From positions 69,821-133,820 of the forward strand of contig QAOA01006271.1 of the NCBI GenBank assembly GCA_003255065.1: DNA of 64,000 nucleotides, in the 5' to 3' direction. The translations under genes and the position numbers were made by a program. The stretch is from Cercis canadensis (Eukaryota; Streptophyta; Magnoliopsida; Fabales; Fabaceae). Below the pieces are notes generated by a model. The model saw nothing but the letters and a program-made list of their open reading frames with translations, was not told where the DNA came from and ran no database searches. Shown piece after piece: positions 35,904-47,016 of this stretch (positions are counted from its first letter, which is position 1; each line of letters begins with the position of its first letter).

Positions 35904-36650
35904 GAGTAAACCTACATTTGAGTCCTCGAAATATTCGGGTTTGGACAAAATCGTCATTGAAAGATAGATAACTACAAAATGGTTCTTAAAAGATTGGACA
36001 TCCATAACAAAATGGTCATCCGTTAGTGAGGCCTGTTAATTGGTGACATAATTGCTGATGTGGCACTGTGAAGTGCTTGTGTGGCAGTTAAATGCTTACA
36101 TGGCATTTTAAATTTTCATTCATGCATATGACGTAGATTAATTTAAAAAAAAAAAAAAAACACCGGCACACTTGATTTATATTCCATGCGGTGTCATTTG
36201 GCTACGTCTTGATTTGGTCGTTTGCATCATCTTCCTTGTTGATTGATGTTCTCTAAATTTTCATTCATGCATATGACGTAGATTAATTTAAAAAAAAAAA
36301 AAAAAAACCGGCACACTTGATTTATATTCCATGCGGTGTCATTTGGCTACGTCTTGATTTGGTCGTTTGCATCATCTTCCTTGTTGATTGATGTTCTCTA
36401 AATTTTCATTCATGCATATGACGTAGATTAATTTAAAAAAAAAAAAAAAAAACCGGCACACTTGATTTATATTCCATGCGGTGTCGTTTGGCTATGTCTT
36501 GATTTGGTCGTTTGCATCATCTTCCTCGTTGATTGATGTTCTCTAAAGTGTCTTCAGTATGAACCTTAGCCCCCATCCTCGGTAACTTCAAGAAGATACC
36601 GGCCTTCTGTTTGCGAAGCACATTGGAGAGAACCCAAGCAGCCTTACTAT
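35904..36650 (+). repeat. Left TIR of MULE2, expanded
   Basis: It pairs with about 40335-40779. The segment 36109-36545 is present three times here but once on the right, so the left arm is longer by about 290 bp. Confidence 0.85.
36109..36545 (+). repeat. Three 145-bp tandem repeats inside the MULE2 TIR
   Basis: Units begin TAAATTTTCATTCATGCATA at 36109, 36254 and 36399. They are nearly identical, each with a poly(A) tract followed by CCGGCACACTTGATTTATAT. Only one matching copy exists in the right arm (about 40450-40580). Confidence 0.93.
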
Positions 36651-37377
36651 GACCTCTACACGATGTCGGTACCAATTTTCTTTCCTTTTACCCAATTGTT
36701 CCTGTAGAGCAACCTTTTATTATTATTTTTTGTTGTTGGAGGAGAGGGGAGTTTAGATTGGTCATAGAAGTTGGAGATCTCCAATTTTTATTTTTATTTT
36801 TCCATTGATTCGAAATTCAATGAAGTAAAAGAAAAAGAATTTGGAGAAAGATATTTGATTTTCGCAATAGCCCTGTTATTCCTCATCCATTTACATGCTT
36901 GAGTGAGTATCCACTATTTGTGCGTTTGTCTGGGTTGCTTCACGTGTGTTTGAATCACCAATTACAAAAGAATCATTGTTATCTTCAACCCCTATAAATG
37001 TTGCGCTTAATGAATAAAATTATTTGTGAGAACAAAGCATAGCTAGAAGAACTGGTTGTTATTTTGCAAAGCATAGCTTCATGTTGCAACATTAGGAGCT
37101 TGATATGATGGATTATGTGTAACTTAGGAGGGTCTTATAAATTACTGATGAATTGATTCAATTTTTTGTTCATTTTTCCACCATTTACGAATTTCTGTTT
37201 ACTTTTCATGAAAAGATTACAACTATTCCTTTAGTTTCTATCCAATCCATTAAGTATGTTAATCTTATTTTAGTTTTACTTTGATCATTGTTGATGGGAT
37301 TTAACTTTTGTTTTACATATTGTCATTGGCCATTTTTCCAAATCCTTAATTTGTTTATAAATCAATGTTGCTCTACC

Positions 37378-37875
37378 ATGAGTGGGAAGGTTGAAAGTCG
37401 ATACCCGAACAAGCATGGGCACACTGTGCCTGATGTTAGTTGGAGTATGACTACTGGCAGCTGTAGTGGGTCTAGTGCAGAAAACATCACTAGCAACCAA
37501 GTACCATTTGAATGCCAGTGTGGGAAGAAGCCATTGTTGCTGACGTCATGGACTGAGAAGAATTTTGGGCGTCCATTTTGGAGAGTGAGTATTATTCGTG
37601 AGATTTTTTTACCAATTTATAGTGTAAATTGTGAACTGCATTGTTCAATTATTTGTAGGTGAAGCTATTAAAGATAATTTGTTACTAATATATAGTGAAA
37701 ACATGGTGAATGCAGGAATCCTCTGTTGGTTGTGATTTTTTTTTTTTAGTGGCTGGATGAGGGGAATGCAAGGGTGAATGAGAGTAGAATTTTGGAACAA
37801 ATGAGAAAAAAGTGCAGCAACTATGAGAAGAGAATTAGAAGATTGAAATACATTTTTGGGCCTTGGCCATGCTAG
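37378..37875 (+). CDS. GRF-type zinc-finger protein carried by MULE2
   Basis: Exon 1 runs from ATG at 37378 to about 37584. It has a serine-rich amino end, then CQCGKKPLLLTSWTEKNFGR, the first half of a GRF zinc finger, with an FGRP in place of the usual NPGRR. GTGAGT follows as donor. An acceptor (TGCAG) precedes 37716, where VGCDFFFF supplies the last metal ligand. A poly(T) tract then shifts the frame relative to the final WLDEGN...RILEQMRKKCSNYEKRIRRLK block, a coiled-coil-like tail ending at the TAG at 37873-37875. Either a second small intron ending TTTTTTAG or a T-tract slip reconciles them. The function of plant GRF proteins inside MULEs is not known to me. Confidence 0.6.
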
Positions 37876-38569
37876 TGATTGTTTTGGTGCTTAATCATCT
37901 TGTATAGGGGTAGTTCATATCGATATAAATTTTTAGATTACTTATATTGGTTAGGTAATGACTTGTAAAATTGTTAAATTTGTCGGTTAAGCGATTTGGT
38001 CAAGTGGTGTTTGATATTTTCGTGTTCATCATATGATAAGTGAATTTAGTAGTTCTCGTAAATTTCATTATAAACAAAGGCACTAATAAGTGAGAAACTG
38101 ACAATTTCACAAAATATATACCAATAAATTTGTGTCAATCAGCAAAATACAAGAACAAAGAATACCAGAAGGGCCTTAAAAATTGCCCAAATAAGCAAAC
38201 ATCCTATTTCATCTATAGAACTAATGTTAGTGACTGAGAATTGCTCTAGTGAACTCCGTAAATCCAAACCAATGACTAAAAATAATTTTGTCTTTACTTT
38301 CATTTACATTATGCTTTGCTCATAAAGCATTTATATTCAACATGATATAGTGCTCACTAAATACTTTTATGTTTAATGTGTTTATAAAAACAACTTAGTG
38401 AACTTAATCTTAAAAAACAAAAGAAAACAACTTAGTATGCTAACTTCAGCTTGCCTTTTGTAATATTCTTGGAAAAAGGCTTGCATTTATAAAATATTTT
38501 TCACAAGCTTTTAAAATAATTATTAAATAAATTGAACATAGAACTGTATAATAATGTCCCACCCCAGAA

Positions 38570-39310
38570 AGAAATGTTTTCTTCCACTGCCTGAAGCTGA
38601 TAAAGTTCAGACAACCTCCTTAAGAAATATGCATAAGTTTGAAAAAGCACTAAACGTCTTTATGACCTACATAATTCATTAAGGAATGACACATATTTCC
38701 CATTTTTGATTCACATCCACTCATAAATTAGAAACTAGTCCCCTCAATGACAGACATTTGTCACAAGAGCAACTAGATGAAACCCAAGGAAAGTGAAATG
38801 GTGAAAGTAAGAGACAACACAAATATACATACATGCACTACAAAATATGAACTCTGAGTTCTATAGCATAGAAGTTTCTTAGAAGAGCGGCATCTTCATC
38901 TAATAACCAAACAGACCTATCATCGATTAAAGATATTTTGTTTTTCAACCAAACATGGTGAAGATAAATTATCATGGGCCAAACCTGAGATTGAAGAGAT
39001 TTACAACTATCTCTCTCGAACTGCAAATCTTCCAATAATTTCCCCGCAATTTCTCCCTCCTTCTTTTCCAATCTATTACCACACAGAACCCAAAAGAACA
39101 TAAGAGTTAAAATTATTTAAGTCCAACAAAGCAACCAACATGGAGTACGCAAGTAGGAAAATATAGTTCCACATTGCAAGATACCTTTTCTTCAACTCAC
39201 GATTATCTTCTTTCAACGGCTCTAGTGTATGTGTATCACAGTCAGAAGGTGGATGCTCACTATAATCATTGACCGCCCCGCATTTCAACCAAATTAGGGG
39301 CCATCGTTAA
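38570..39310 (-). CDS. Possible captured gene fragment in MULE2
   Basis: The minus strand shows exon-like coding blocks with splice-like borders. About 39185-39310 encodes CGAVNDYSEHPPSDCDTHTL and ends LKKR before GTATCT. 38985-39075 encodes LEKKEGEIAGKLLEDLQFER, ends LQSQ before GTTTGG, and is preceded by TAATAG. 38575-38625 could encode RRLSELYQLQAVEENISF after TTAAG. The blocks are charged and coiled-coil-like, and I do not recognise the protein. Splice junctions kept inside a MULE are what is expected from capture of host genomic DNA. The exact borders are inferred. Confidence 0.4.
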
Positions 39311-40139
39311 TTACTGTCCAAACATAACATTTCAAGATGGTGCTTGTCATCCAGTCATTAAGAAGCTTTACTATTATTAGACCACTTCCACCGAAAATTG
39401 TTTTGGTAGTTGTTCATATCACAAACAAATAGCACCAATAAGAATCAACAATACATCTGATTACACATGTTTGATGATTTCTTCATAATATTGAAGCAAA
39501 ATCTTCTAACTTATAATGAAAGCACCTATCAAAATGTGCAGTGTATAATTACTAAAACTTCATGCTTACCCTTTGCGAAAAATTTGGTCTTAATGATCTG
39601 GGTTGTCACTGGTACTTAAAATGATAGCAGTGTAAGGGGAAAACTATACTGTATCAATATCCTAGTGTGAGTTTCTCTGTTCTAACCAACCTAAAATATT
39701 TTTTCATTCAGTTTTTAGATCCATGCGTTCAAGCCAAAATCTATAGTGTAAAAGATGTTTTATTGTGTTAAATATCATATCACAAATATATGATTCCAAC
39801 CTTTACAAGTGAACATTCAAAATTAACCAAAATGATACTCTTCCTCCCTCTCTCTCTGAGCACCTACGCATCTCACTTGTCTCATTTCTGATCTACTCCA
39901 TACAAAAGATAATCTCCCTGAGGACAGTGTCAAATAATTTCTTATTATTTCGTTGCAACCATTTCAATATGATCATATGCAATTTTATAGAACTAATTTT
40001 ACATGCTTTCATTCACAATAAAATAACATAAAAAGAGTTAGTTAAGAGGAAAAAATGCTTACTAAGAGAGCGGTTGAAGAGCTTTGAATCAAAATCTCTA
40101 GAAATCTGGGTCGCAAGTGTAGGTGGACTTGCCTGTTCA

Positions 40140-40365
40140 GATGGTCTTCAAATTGGAAGTTAGGTTACGGTGAGAGGGAGGAAGATGACCAAGAGGGGAA
40201 GTTTTTGTCATCGACACCACAGTAAGGTTGCTTGGGTAATTCTCTCCGATGTTCAGATGATCTTCAAATTGTCAGGATTGGTTAGGGTAAAAGGGAGGAA
40301 GACGACCAAGAGGGGAAGTTTCTATGATCGACACCACAATAAGGCTGTTTGGGTACTCTCCGATG
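40140..40365 (+). repeat. Tandem duplication near the right TIR of MULE2
   Basis: AAGAGGGGAAGTTT followed by a GATCGACACCACA-like block occurs at about 40190-40250 and again at about 40309-40350, roughly 118 bp apart. The left arm has one counterpart. Confidence 0.75.
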
Positions 40366-40779
40366 TGCTTCGCAAACAGAAGGCCGATATCTTCTTGAAG
40401 TTATCGAGGATGGGGGTTCATACTGACGACACTTCAAAGAACAGCAATCAACAAGGAAGATGATGCAAACAACCTAATCACGACATAGCCAAACGACACC
40501 GCATGGAGCATAAATCAAGTGTGTCAATTTTTTTAAAAAAATTAATTCACGTCATATGCATGAATGAAAATTTAAAATGTCATGTAAGCATTTAATTGCC
40601 ACATAAGCACTTCACGATGCCACATCAACAATTCTGTCACCAGTTAATAGGCCTCACTAACGGAATACCATTTTGTTATGGATGTCCAATATTTTAAGGA
40701 CCATTTTGTAGCTATCTATCTTTCAATGACGATTTTGTCTAAACCCAAATCTTTCGAAGACTCAAATGTTGGTTTACTC
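40335..40779 (-). repeat. Right TIR of MULE2
   Basis: Reverse complement of the left arm without its extra repeat units. It ends GGTTTACTC at 40779. Confidence 0.85.
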
Positions 40780-40814
40780 AAGTTAAAATAATATTTTCAA
40801 ATCTAGATTACGTG

Positions 40815-41846
40815 TGACCAAAAAAATATTATTTTATAAATTATTTATGCAAATAAGACTATTTTTAAACTATTTATATAAATGAAATTGCTTTGATTAA
40901 AATATAATATAACAAAAAGAAAAATCAGGTCCCGTTGTAGCAAACGGTGGGATCAAAAAAAATAAAAAGAAAAAAAATAAACATAAATGCCCAAAAAGAC
41001 AGAAAGAGAAACAAAGGAAAGTGATAAAAAGAGTGAAAGAAAGAGAAGAAAGGGAGAGAGAAAGAAAGAAAAACCATTAAAGAAGAAGAGAGAGAACAAT
41101 AGAGAGGAGAGAGTGTGCAAAAAAAGAAAGTCTCACCAATATGCAAACAGTGGGTCCCTCTAATCCCGCCAATACTCATTGAGCAAGACTCCTCCTTTAG
41201 GGTTTGTTTGAGAGTTAAAATTGGAGGAAAATGAGAGGAAAGGAAAAGAGTATATGTGTCCATCCATTTGTTTGGGAGTTCAAGATTAAAAAAGGAAAGG
41301 AAACCAATGGGTAATCTCAAATCCCCACATTCCGTTTTGCCTTTACTTTTGTGTTCTTCCAATTTGATAGATTTAGAGAGAAAAGAAGAGTAATTTACTA
41401 TTATACCTCTATTTATTTCTTCAAATTTTTTTTCAAACACTATTTAGATAACATTATTAAATATTGTATTAAATATATTTAATTTATAAATAAAGAATAA
41501 ATTTGTAAAATTATAAATTTTTATTTCTTTTCTTTCATTTCCTCTCATTTTCCTCATTTTAATCATCCAAACAAATGAGAAGAAAACTCTTCCCTTTCCC
41601 TTCCCTTCCTTTCCCTCTCTTTCCTCTCCTCTCCTTTCCTTTCCTCTCACTTCAAACTCCCAAATAGAGCCTTAGATTCTTGTATTGTCTGTTAAAATTA
41701 GCACGAATTCCACTGCTTGTAAGCTGGCAAGACCAACTTTGTTATTTTGTGACATTATATTTTAATCAAAATAGCTCATTTGTGTAAATAATTTGAAAAC
41801 AATCATATTTGCGTAAATAATTTATCAAACAACATTTTTTTGGTCA
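40815..41846. mobile_element. Mutator-like MITE with a nested Tourist element
   Basis: The TIRs are about 100 bp and start TGACCAAAAAAATATTATTT on the left; the reverse complement of the right end starts TGACCAAAAAAATGTTGTTT. They share ATTATTTRCACAAAT-type sequence with the MITE at 54967. Target duplication is not clear (ATTACGTG against ATTAACCTG). The left end lies 26 bp from the MULE2 duplication. The 171-aa frame inside (minus, 40925-41440) is low-complexity and spurious. Confidence 0.65.
41200..41671. mobile_element. Tourist (PIF/Harbinger-type) MITE
   Basis: The ends are GGGTTTGTTTGAGAGTT and the reverse complement of GGCTCTATTTGGGAGTT. The 3-bp target duplication TTA is at 41197-41199 and 41672-41674. 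The size is 472 bp and the interior is polypurine/polypyrimidine. It is nested in the 40815-41846 element. Confidence 0.75.
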
Positions 41847-42753
41847 ATTAACCTGTGTTTGGGATCATGAGTTGGTAAAGGAATATTTTTTTTATTCTTA
41901 ATAATAACACTAAAGGAAGTAACTAACTCGAATATTTCGAAGTGGATTTTTCATTGGAAAAATGATTAAGAATTTGACCTCCCCAATTTTAATTTAATAC
42001 ATCTTAAGAGTTTCTCAATTTGAGTTTTCTTGATGTCCAAGCTTGTAATATATTATGTTTTACAAAGATAGTGATTGCTGACAAGACTTGTATAATTATT
42101 TGTATTGAGAAATTATTTGAAATATGAGGATGAATTTGTGAGATAACTTACTCATGGTGAAAATTGAGTACAACCTCAGTTGTATTAGATTTTTTTTTTT
42201 TGATAGTGAATTGATCTCTTCACAACCATAGGCGTAGCTAGTGAGTTTGTTGATCATGTTATGTTAAATGTTTTTTTGTCATCAAATCGATGGAAATAAA
42301 TTTTTCAGTTGGGATATGGGAGAAGAGGATTCAATCTTGAGACTTAATATTTTTTAGGAAATCTTTGACTAATTGTGCTTACGCTCTTTTATCACCAGAA
42401 TATCAATGCTAATTGGAAGATTTGATTCTCACAATTTGCATATTCTACAATTTTCTATGAATAAATATGAGACCTAGCTAACATCTAATACCCGAGATAT
42501 TAGACAAGAACAAAAACAGAAGATACAAAGTATGCAGGAAATTCGTACAAAAGATGTGTATTTTAAATCCTACACACGAGGTGAAAATCTAACATGATGC
42601 CAAACAGACTTGTTCTAATCATGTATTAAAACTTGTGAATAACTAAAACTAGGTCAAACTATCAAACTCAAATGAGATTGTTGAATGCCCAAATGTAGCT
42701 TACTAAAATTAATCAATTGGTTCTATCAGCACCATTTTGCAGTTCTGGTGTTC
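41847..42753. other. Downstream flank of the pseudouridine synthase exons
   Basis: Non-coding AT-rich sequence with the presumed 3' UTR next to 42754. No element was recognised. Confidence 0.5.
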
Positions 42754-44066
42754 TCAGACTAAATAAGATGACATTAGATTCCAACTAATTCTCATATGTG
42801 AAGGCATTGTTGCCACAAATCGAAGAACATCAGGTTTGGAGCTATGTGAAAGGTGTAGTTCTTCTGGTCTTTTACTCAGAACATGCATAAACTTGGCAAT
42901 GTTTGGAATTACCAGTTCCCTATAGTGAAGATGCAACAGGGGGACCTTTGATAAAACGCTTCCCTTCTGAACATCCAGGCCTTCTGGCCTCCATAACTTG
43001 CAGGGTTTCCCGGTCATCGGTTCGATATCAACTCGAGGCATTTGTTTCCATCGGCTGTGCACAAACCAGCCGTACTTGAAGTCACCCACTATTGGTGTGC
43101 CAAGTGCCTCAGCGCAGTGAACACGCAACTGCAGAAAGAGAACAGAAAACCAATGAAACATAAAAGAAGCTGCTTTAACTCAGCACCCATATAGCAATAC
43201 ATTGAAGGGAATTGAAAAAACTCCAAGCAACTACTTTTCTTTTAAGATAACCACTCCAGACTTTATTTTAACAAGGAAAAAAAATCTCAGACGCGATTAA
43301 CAGATACCTGAAGAATTCTCTAACACAAGAATGAATCAAGTATTGCAAAATGCAAATATTTCCATACCAACTGTCATCTGTAACATGTGAATTGTGGATA
43401 ATAATATAACAAACAGAATTGTAAAATCCCTTAAAAATCCTTGCAGTATAGTCAAAATGCAGTGTATTTTAAGTTGATAGACATTTAAGCAGTGATCATA
43501 TAATTCCATTGTACAAATCACTTCAAATATAAGACCTGCAGAATCCAGTATTATCAAGGCCATGGCCTCAAAAGACCAAATGAAACAAACCAGTTTGCTG
43601 TGAGTTACATGAAAATTTCATCCTTTTAGGATGAAGTATGAAGTTAAAATTTGCATAACTTTAATGCAAGACAAACTGTGCAGAGGAAAGAAAGCATTCT
43701 TAGATACTATATCTATCCCCACCCCCGCAACAGCCCGTCTTCTCTTTTCTTTTTTCTATATGCAGTCACATACAAGGAATATAAACTTGAGAAACTAAAG
43801 AGTTTTGAAATGCAAAGTATACTTTGGGAAGTTAAAGATAGTACCACCATTTTTACCAGCACATCTCAATCAAATATTGAAAAAAGAAAGACCTGCATCC
43901 AATATACCTGATGCTTCCGGGAAGTAAGTGGGCGCAGCTCAATCCATGAGCATCCATTTATCATTGGACCAAGTACCCAATACTCAGTTATTGCTTCTTG
44001 GCGGGCTTCTATACCTGATTGGTGGGCCAGTATTACCCTCTCAGTCTTTCCATCATCCAAAAGCAC
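42754..44066 (-). CDS. RNA pseudouridine synthase (RluA family), last two exons only
   Basis: Enzymes of this family convert uridine to pseudouridine in rRNA or other organellar and cytosolic RNA. Exon 43908..44066 (53 aa, phase 0) begins VLLDDGKTERVILAHQSGIE and ends RPLTSRKHQ. Exon 42754..43128 continues LRVHCAEALGTPIVGDFKYG and ends at TGA 42754-42756. The join restores the family's L-T-x-R-x-H-Q-L/I-R-V-H motif followed by LGxPIxGDxxYG. The catalytic aspartate (RxDxxTSG) and any S4 or targeting domain are in upstream exons that I cannot find. A Copia LTR starts 24 bp upstream of the first visible exon, so the gene is either split by a large insertion or 5'-truncated. Both visible exons are intact. 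Confidence 0.8.
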
Positions 44067-44090
44067 CTACAATGACGAATAATAGAAATC

Positions 44091-44343
44091 TGTTGGAGAG
44101 TATCTCGGGTCATTAATTAGCATTTAATGTGATTAGGAATTTAATGCAATTAGTTGTAAATGTGCTGTAAATGTGTTGACTAATAAGGGAATCCCTGATT
44201 GATAGATTTGGTAGGTTAGGAGTAATTTCCTCAATCTTTCCTTTTATTACTCCTAGAATTAGGCTAACTTCAGTGTATATATTCTGTAATCCCGTGATTA
44301 GAAAGACAATAAGGAGAATTCATTCCTTAAGCCTCTTTGTTCA
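44091..44343 (+). repeat. 5' LTR of Copia A
   Basis: 253 bp from TGTTGGAGAG to TTGTTCA. It holds a TATA-like TGTATATATTC near 44273. It is followed at once by the initiator-Met primer-binding site. No 3' LTR of this family is found in the window. Confidence 0.85.
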
Positions 44344-44355
44344 TGGTATCAGAGC
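44344..44355 (+). other. Primer-binding site of Copia A
   Basis: TGGTATCAGAGC, the standard site complementary to initiator methionine tRNA in plant Copia elements. Confidence 0.9.
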
Positions 44356-44360
44356 CAGCA

Positions 44361-46058
44361 ATGGCTGAAGCTGATTCCCTTCACCAAACCCTTGAAGCTA
44401 CCTCGTCTGTCAATCAACGAGGTATGCCTATGCCGAACCCTTCAACATACCCCTCCCTTGAAAACCCTTCCCTTCAAATTACCCAGCACAAACTCAATGG
44501 AACCAACTTCAGAGAGTGGTTCCAATCTGTCTTCCTCGTGCTTAAGGGTAAAGGGAAGGCTGGGTATGTCACCGGCGATACTTCCATGCCCCCTCCAACT
44601 GATCCTCAATTCAGCACATGGGATGCTGAAAATTCAATTGTTATGGCATGGCTAATTAATTCCATGGAGCCTAGAATTGGGCGAACCTACCTGTTCTACA
44701 AGACTGCCAATGAAATGTGGGAGGCAGTCAAAGAAATCTACTCAGACATGGAAAATACCTCACAATGCTTTGAGGTTAGATCCAAACTTCAGGAGATGAA
44801 ACAAGGGAACAAATCAGTCACAGAGTACTATAGCTCCTTGACTGAGTTATGGCAGGAGATGGACTTATTCCATGAAATCAAATGGCATTGCATTGAAGAT
44901 GGAGTTCAGTTTTCCAGGATGGTGGAAAAGGAGCATGTCTTTGACTTCCTACAAGGTTTGAACAAAGACCTAGATGAAATTAGGGGCAGGTTATTAGGAC
45001 AGAAACCTTTCCCTACAATTCAAGAAGTGTTTGCTGAAGTTAGAAAGAAAGAAAGCAGAAAAAGAGTTATGCTCAACCCCTCCTTTGCTGAACCAGATGC
45101 ATCCACACTCAGTTCAGCCCTAGCTACTCACCAGAACAAGCCAAACTTCTTTGGTCAGAAAAATCAGAGAACCAGAAAGGAAGGTGGAGAGCAACTATGG
45201 TGTGACCACTGTCGCAAGACAAATCATACCAGGGAAAATTGCTGGAAACTCAATGGTAGACCAGCCAGATGGAAGCCAAGAAATCAGAGAGAACCCACTA
45301 AAGCCCTTGCAGCAGAAGCCTCTATTGACAACAGTAAAACTGGTCAACTCAGCCTAACTTCTGAACAGGTTAAGGTACTGCAGAGAATACTTAGCCACCA
45401 AAAGATCCTAACAGAACCAGAAAATGCTCCTTCCTCTTCAAGTGCAGCAGTGGCTCATCAAGGTAACACACTCTCTTCCTTTTTCACTAAGGCCGAGACA
45501 CACCTAGACTGGATCATTGACACAGGTGCATCAGACAAGATTGTCAAGAACCGATTCAACCTAAATGCTTAAGTTGATAGGTGAAGGCCCAGGAATGGTT
45601 TTATATCTAACAAAGATGACTAGCAATCGAGACACCTTCTCTACCTATAACACATGTGGGGATGATATTCAAATTACTGTGGCAGATGGACAAACAGTAA
45701 AGGCTAAAGGTCGTGGCATTGTAGAAATCTCAGGACTAAACTTAAAACCAGTCCTACATGTTCCAAATCTGAAATGCAATCTGGTTTCAATTAATAAACT
45801 CACCAAAGACCAAAATTGTGCAGTAACATTTTTTCCTTCTTTGTGTGTATTTCAGGACCTATTGGCAGTGCTAAGGAGCGTGATGGCCTCTATTTTCTCC
45901 ATGATACTAGTTCTTCCTCCAAAAACTCAATCACTTGAAAGTGTCTCATTATCTACTATGTCCAATTTTGAACTTAAATAGCCTTGGTCATCCTAGCTTT
46001 CCTTACCTTAAATCATTGTATCCCCACTTATTCATCACTAAAGATGTTTCTAGCTTTC
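44361..46058 (+). pseudogene. Copia A gag and protease, truncated
   Basis: 44361-45572 is an open gag frame. A UBN2-type capsid region (LNGTNFREWFQSV to about 44990) is followed by a CCHC knuckle (CDHCRKTNHTRENC near 45205) and the start of the protease (DWIIDTGASD near 45511). The frame shifts at about 45565, and 45565-45981 continues the protease region to VLHVPNLKCNLVSINKLTK. A GAG-pre-integrase-like GHPSFPYLKSLYP follows near 45990. The element stops at 46058, where the Gypsy C LTR begins. Integrase, RT and 3' LTR are missing. The start ATG 44361 lies 5 bp after the primer site, which is usual. Confidence 0.85.
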
Positions 46059-46756
46059 TGTTACATAAACATATTCAGGCAAACACAAAACAGAGATAAG
46101 AGAATAAGTCACTGGAATTGTATAGCACTCAACACCTCTGCCACTGCAGGGTAGTGATAATACAGTCCCTGGACCTCCAAAGAGAGTAGTCTCTGACACA
46201 AAATAACTGAATACCCTTACCTCTCTCTGCCCCCCTCCTATAACACCCAAACTCCCCATGCTCACACACGTGACTGACCCTAACTAACTTCCCCCCACTT
46301 CCGGACCACTCTTCTTCCTCCTCTCATACACTTTCAACCCCTTATGCATGCTTGGACCTGCCACAAACTTAGAAGGTCCACCTTGTTCAGGCCCAACAAT
46401 ACACTCTAATTCTTTTGGGCTAACACTTTCATTGTGAAAATTGCATCGTTGCTAAACAAACAAGAAAAACATATTCCCCTCATTCATATTGATAGAGTCC
46501 AGCCCAAAATATGGAGGGTTCATACTAGGACGAAGAAGAGTAGGGCAGAAGGGAATTCTGTTATAGACAATTAGGCTGAGCTGGCATTCAGTTAGAGGAA
46601 AGGGGGGACTGCTCACGTGAGTTGGGTTAGTCTTAAGGAAGGGAATAGGGAATGAGAGAGGGAGGAGAGTTTTACTGTTAGCCTTTGATAGAGAATCCAT
46701 TTCTCTGAGGAGCTATATGCTTTGGGCCATTGTAGTTAAACCTTTGAATTGACTAA
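46059..46756 (+). repeat. 5' LTR of Gypsy C, left part
   Basis: Starts TGTTACATAAAC directly after Copia A sequence. It is cut at 46756 by Copia B and continues at 51869. Together the parts make an LTR of about 760 bp with ends TGTTA...TAACA. The left border is inferred from the loss of Copia similarity and the TG start. Confidence 0.6.
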
Positions 46757-47005
46757 TGAATGATTAAGGTTCTATGGAAGAAGTAATTCCAATTGTATTA
46801 CTCAGAGGCAATTGCCTGAATATATATACAAGATATACAGCAGCTGTCCTCCTCTAATTAGGTGGATAGATAGCTACAATTAAGGGGGAATATACAGCCT
46901 ATAATCAGGGAGATTTGCCTAAGGAAATAAATGACATAAATGACAAAATATTCCATAAATAGAATCCCTATAAGTTAGGAGAGAATATCTACACTATCTC
47001 TAACA
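46757..47005 (-). repeat. 3' LTR of Copia B
   Basis: In element orientation it starts TGTTAGAGATAGTG at 47005 and ends at 46757. It carries a 9-bp extra segment compared with the 5' LTR. Confidence 0.93.
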
Positions 47006-47016
47006 CTCCCCCTCAA
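47006..47016 (-). other. Polypurine tract of Copia B
   Basis: TTGAGGGGGAG on the minus strand directly before the 3' LTR. It overlaps the end of the pol frame and primes plus-strand DNA synthesis. Confidence 0.85.

Larger units (their letters stand above)
35904..40779 (+). mobile_element. Mutator-like element MULE2, complete ends
   Basis: This 4876-bp element has a perfect 9-bp target duplication, AAGTTAAAA, at 35895-35903 and 40780-40788. The TIRs start GAGTAAACC and extend for hundreds of bases (left to about 36650, right from about 40335). No MURA-type transposase was found. The interior carries a plus-strand GRF zinc-finger gene and a minus-strand exon-intron-like coding fragment. It is therefore non-autonomous, or a gene-carrying (Pack-MULE-like) member. 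Confidence 0.92.

Noticed and set aside
36109-36545. Regular repeats resembling a CRISPR array
   Set aside because: The units are 145 bp, contiguous with no spacers, and in plant DNA. They are a tandem expansion in a TIR.
40925-41440. 171-aa minus-strand open frame
   Set aside because: It spans MITE inverted-repeat and polypurine sequence, the protein is mostly S/F/L, and no domain is visible.
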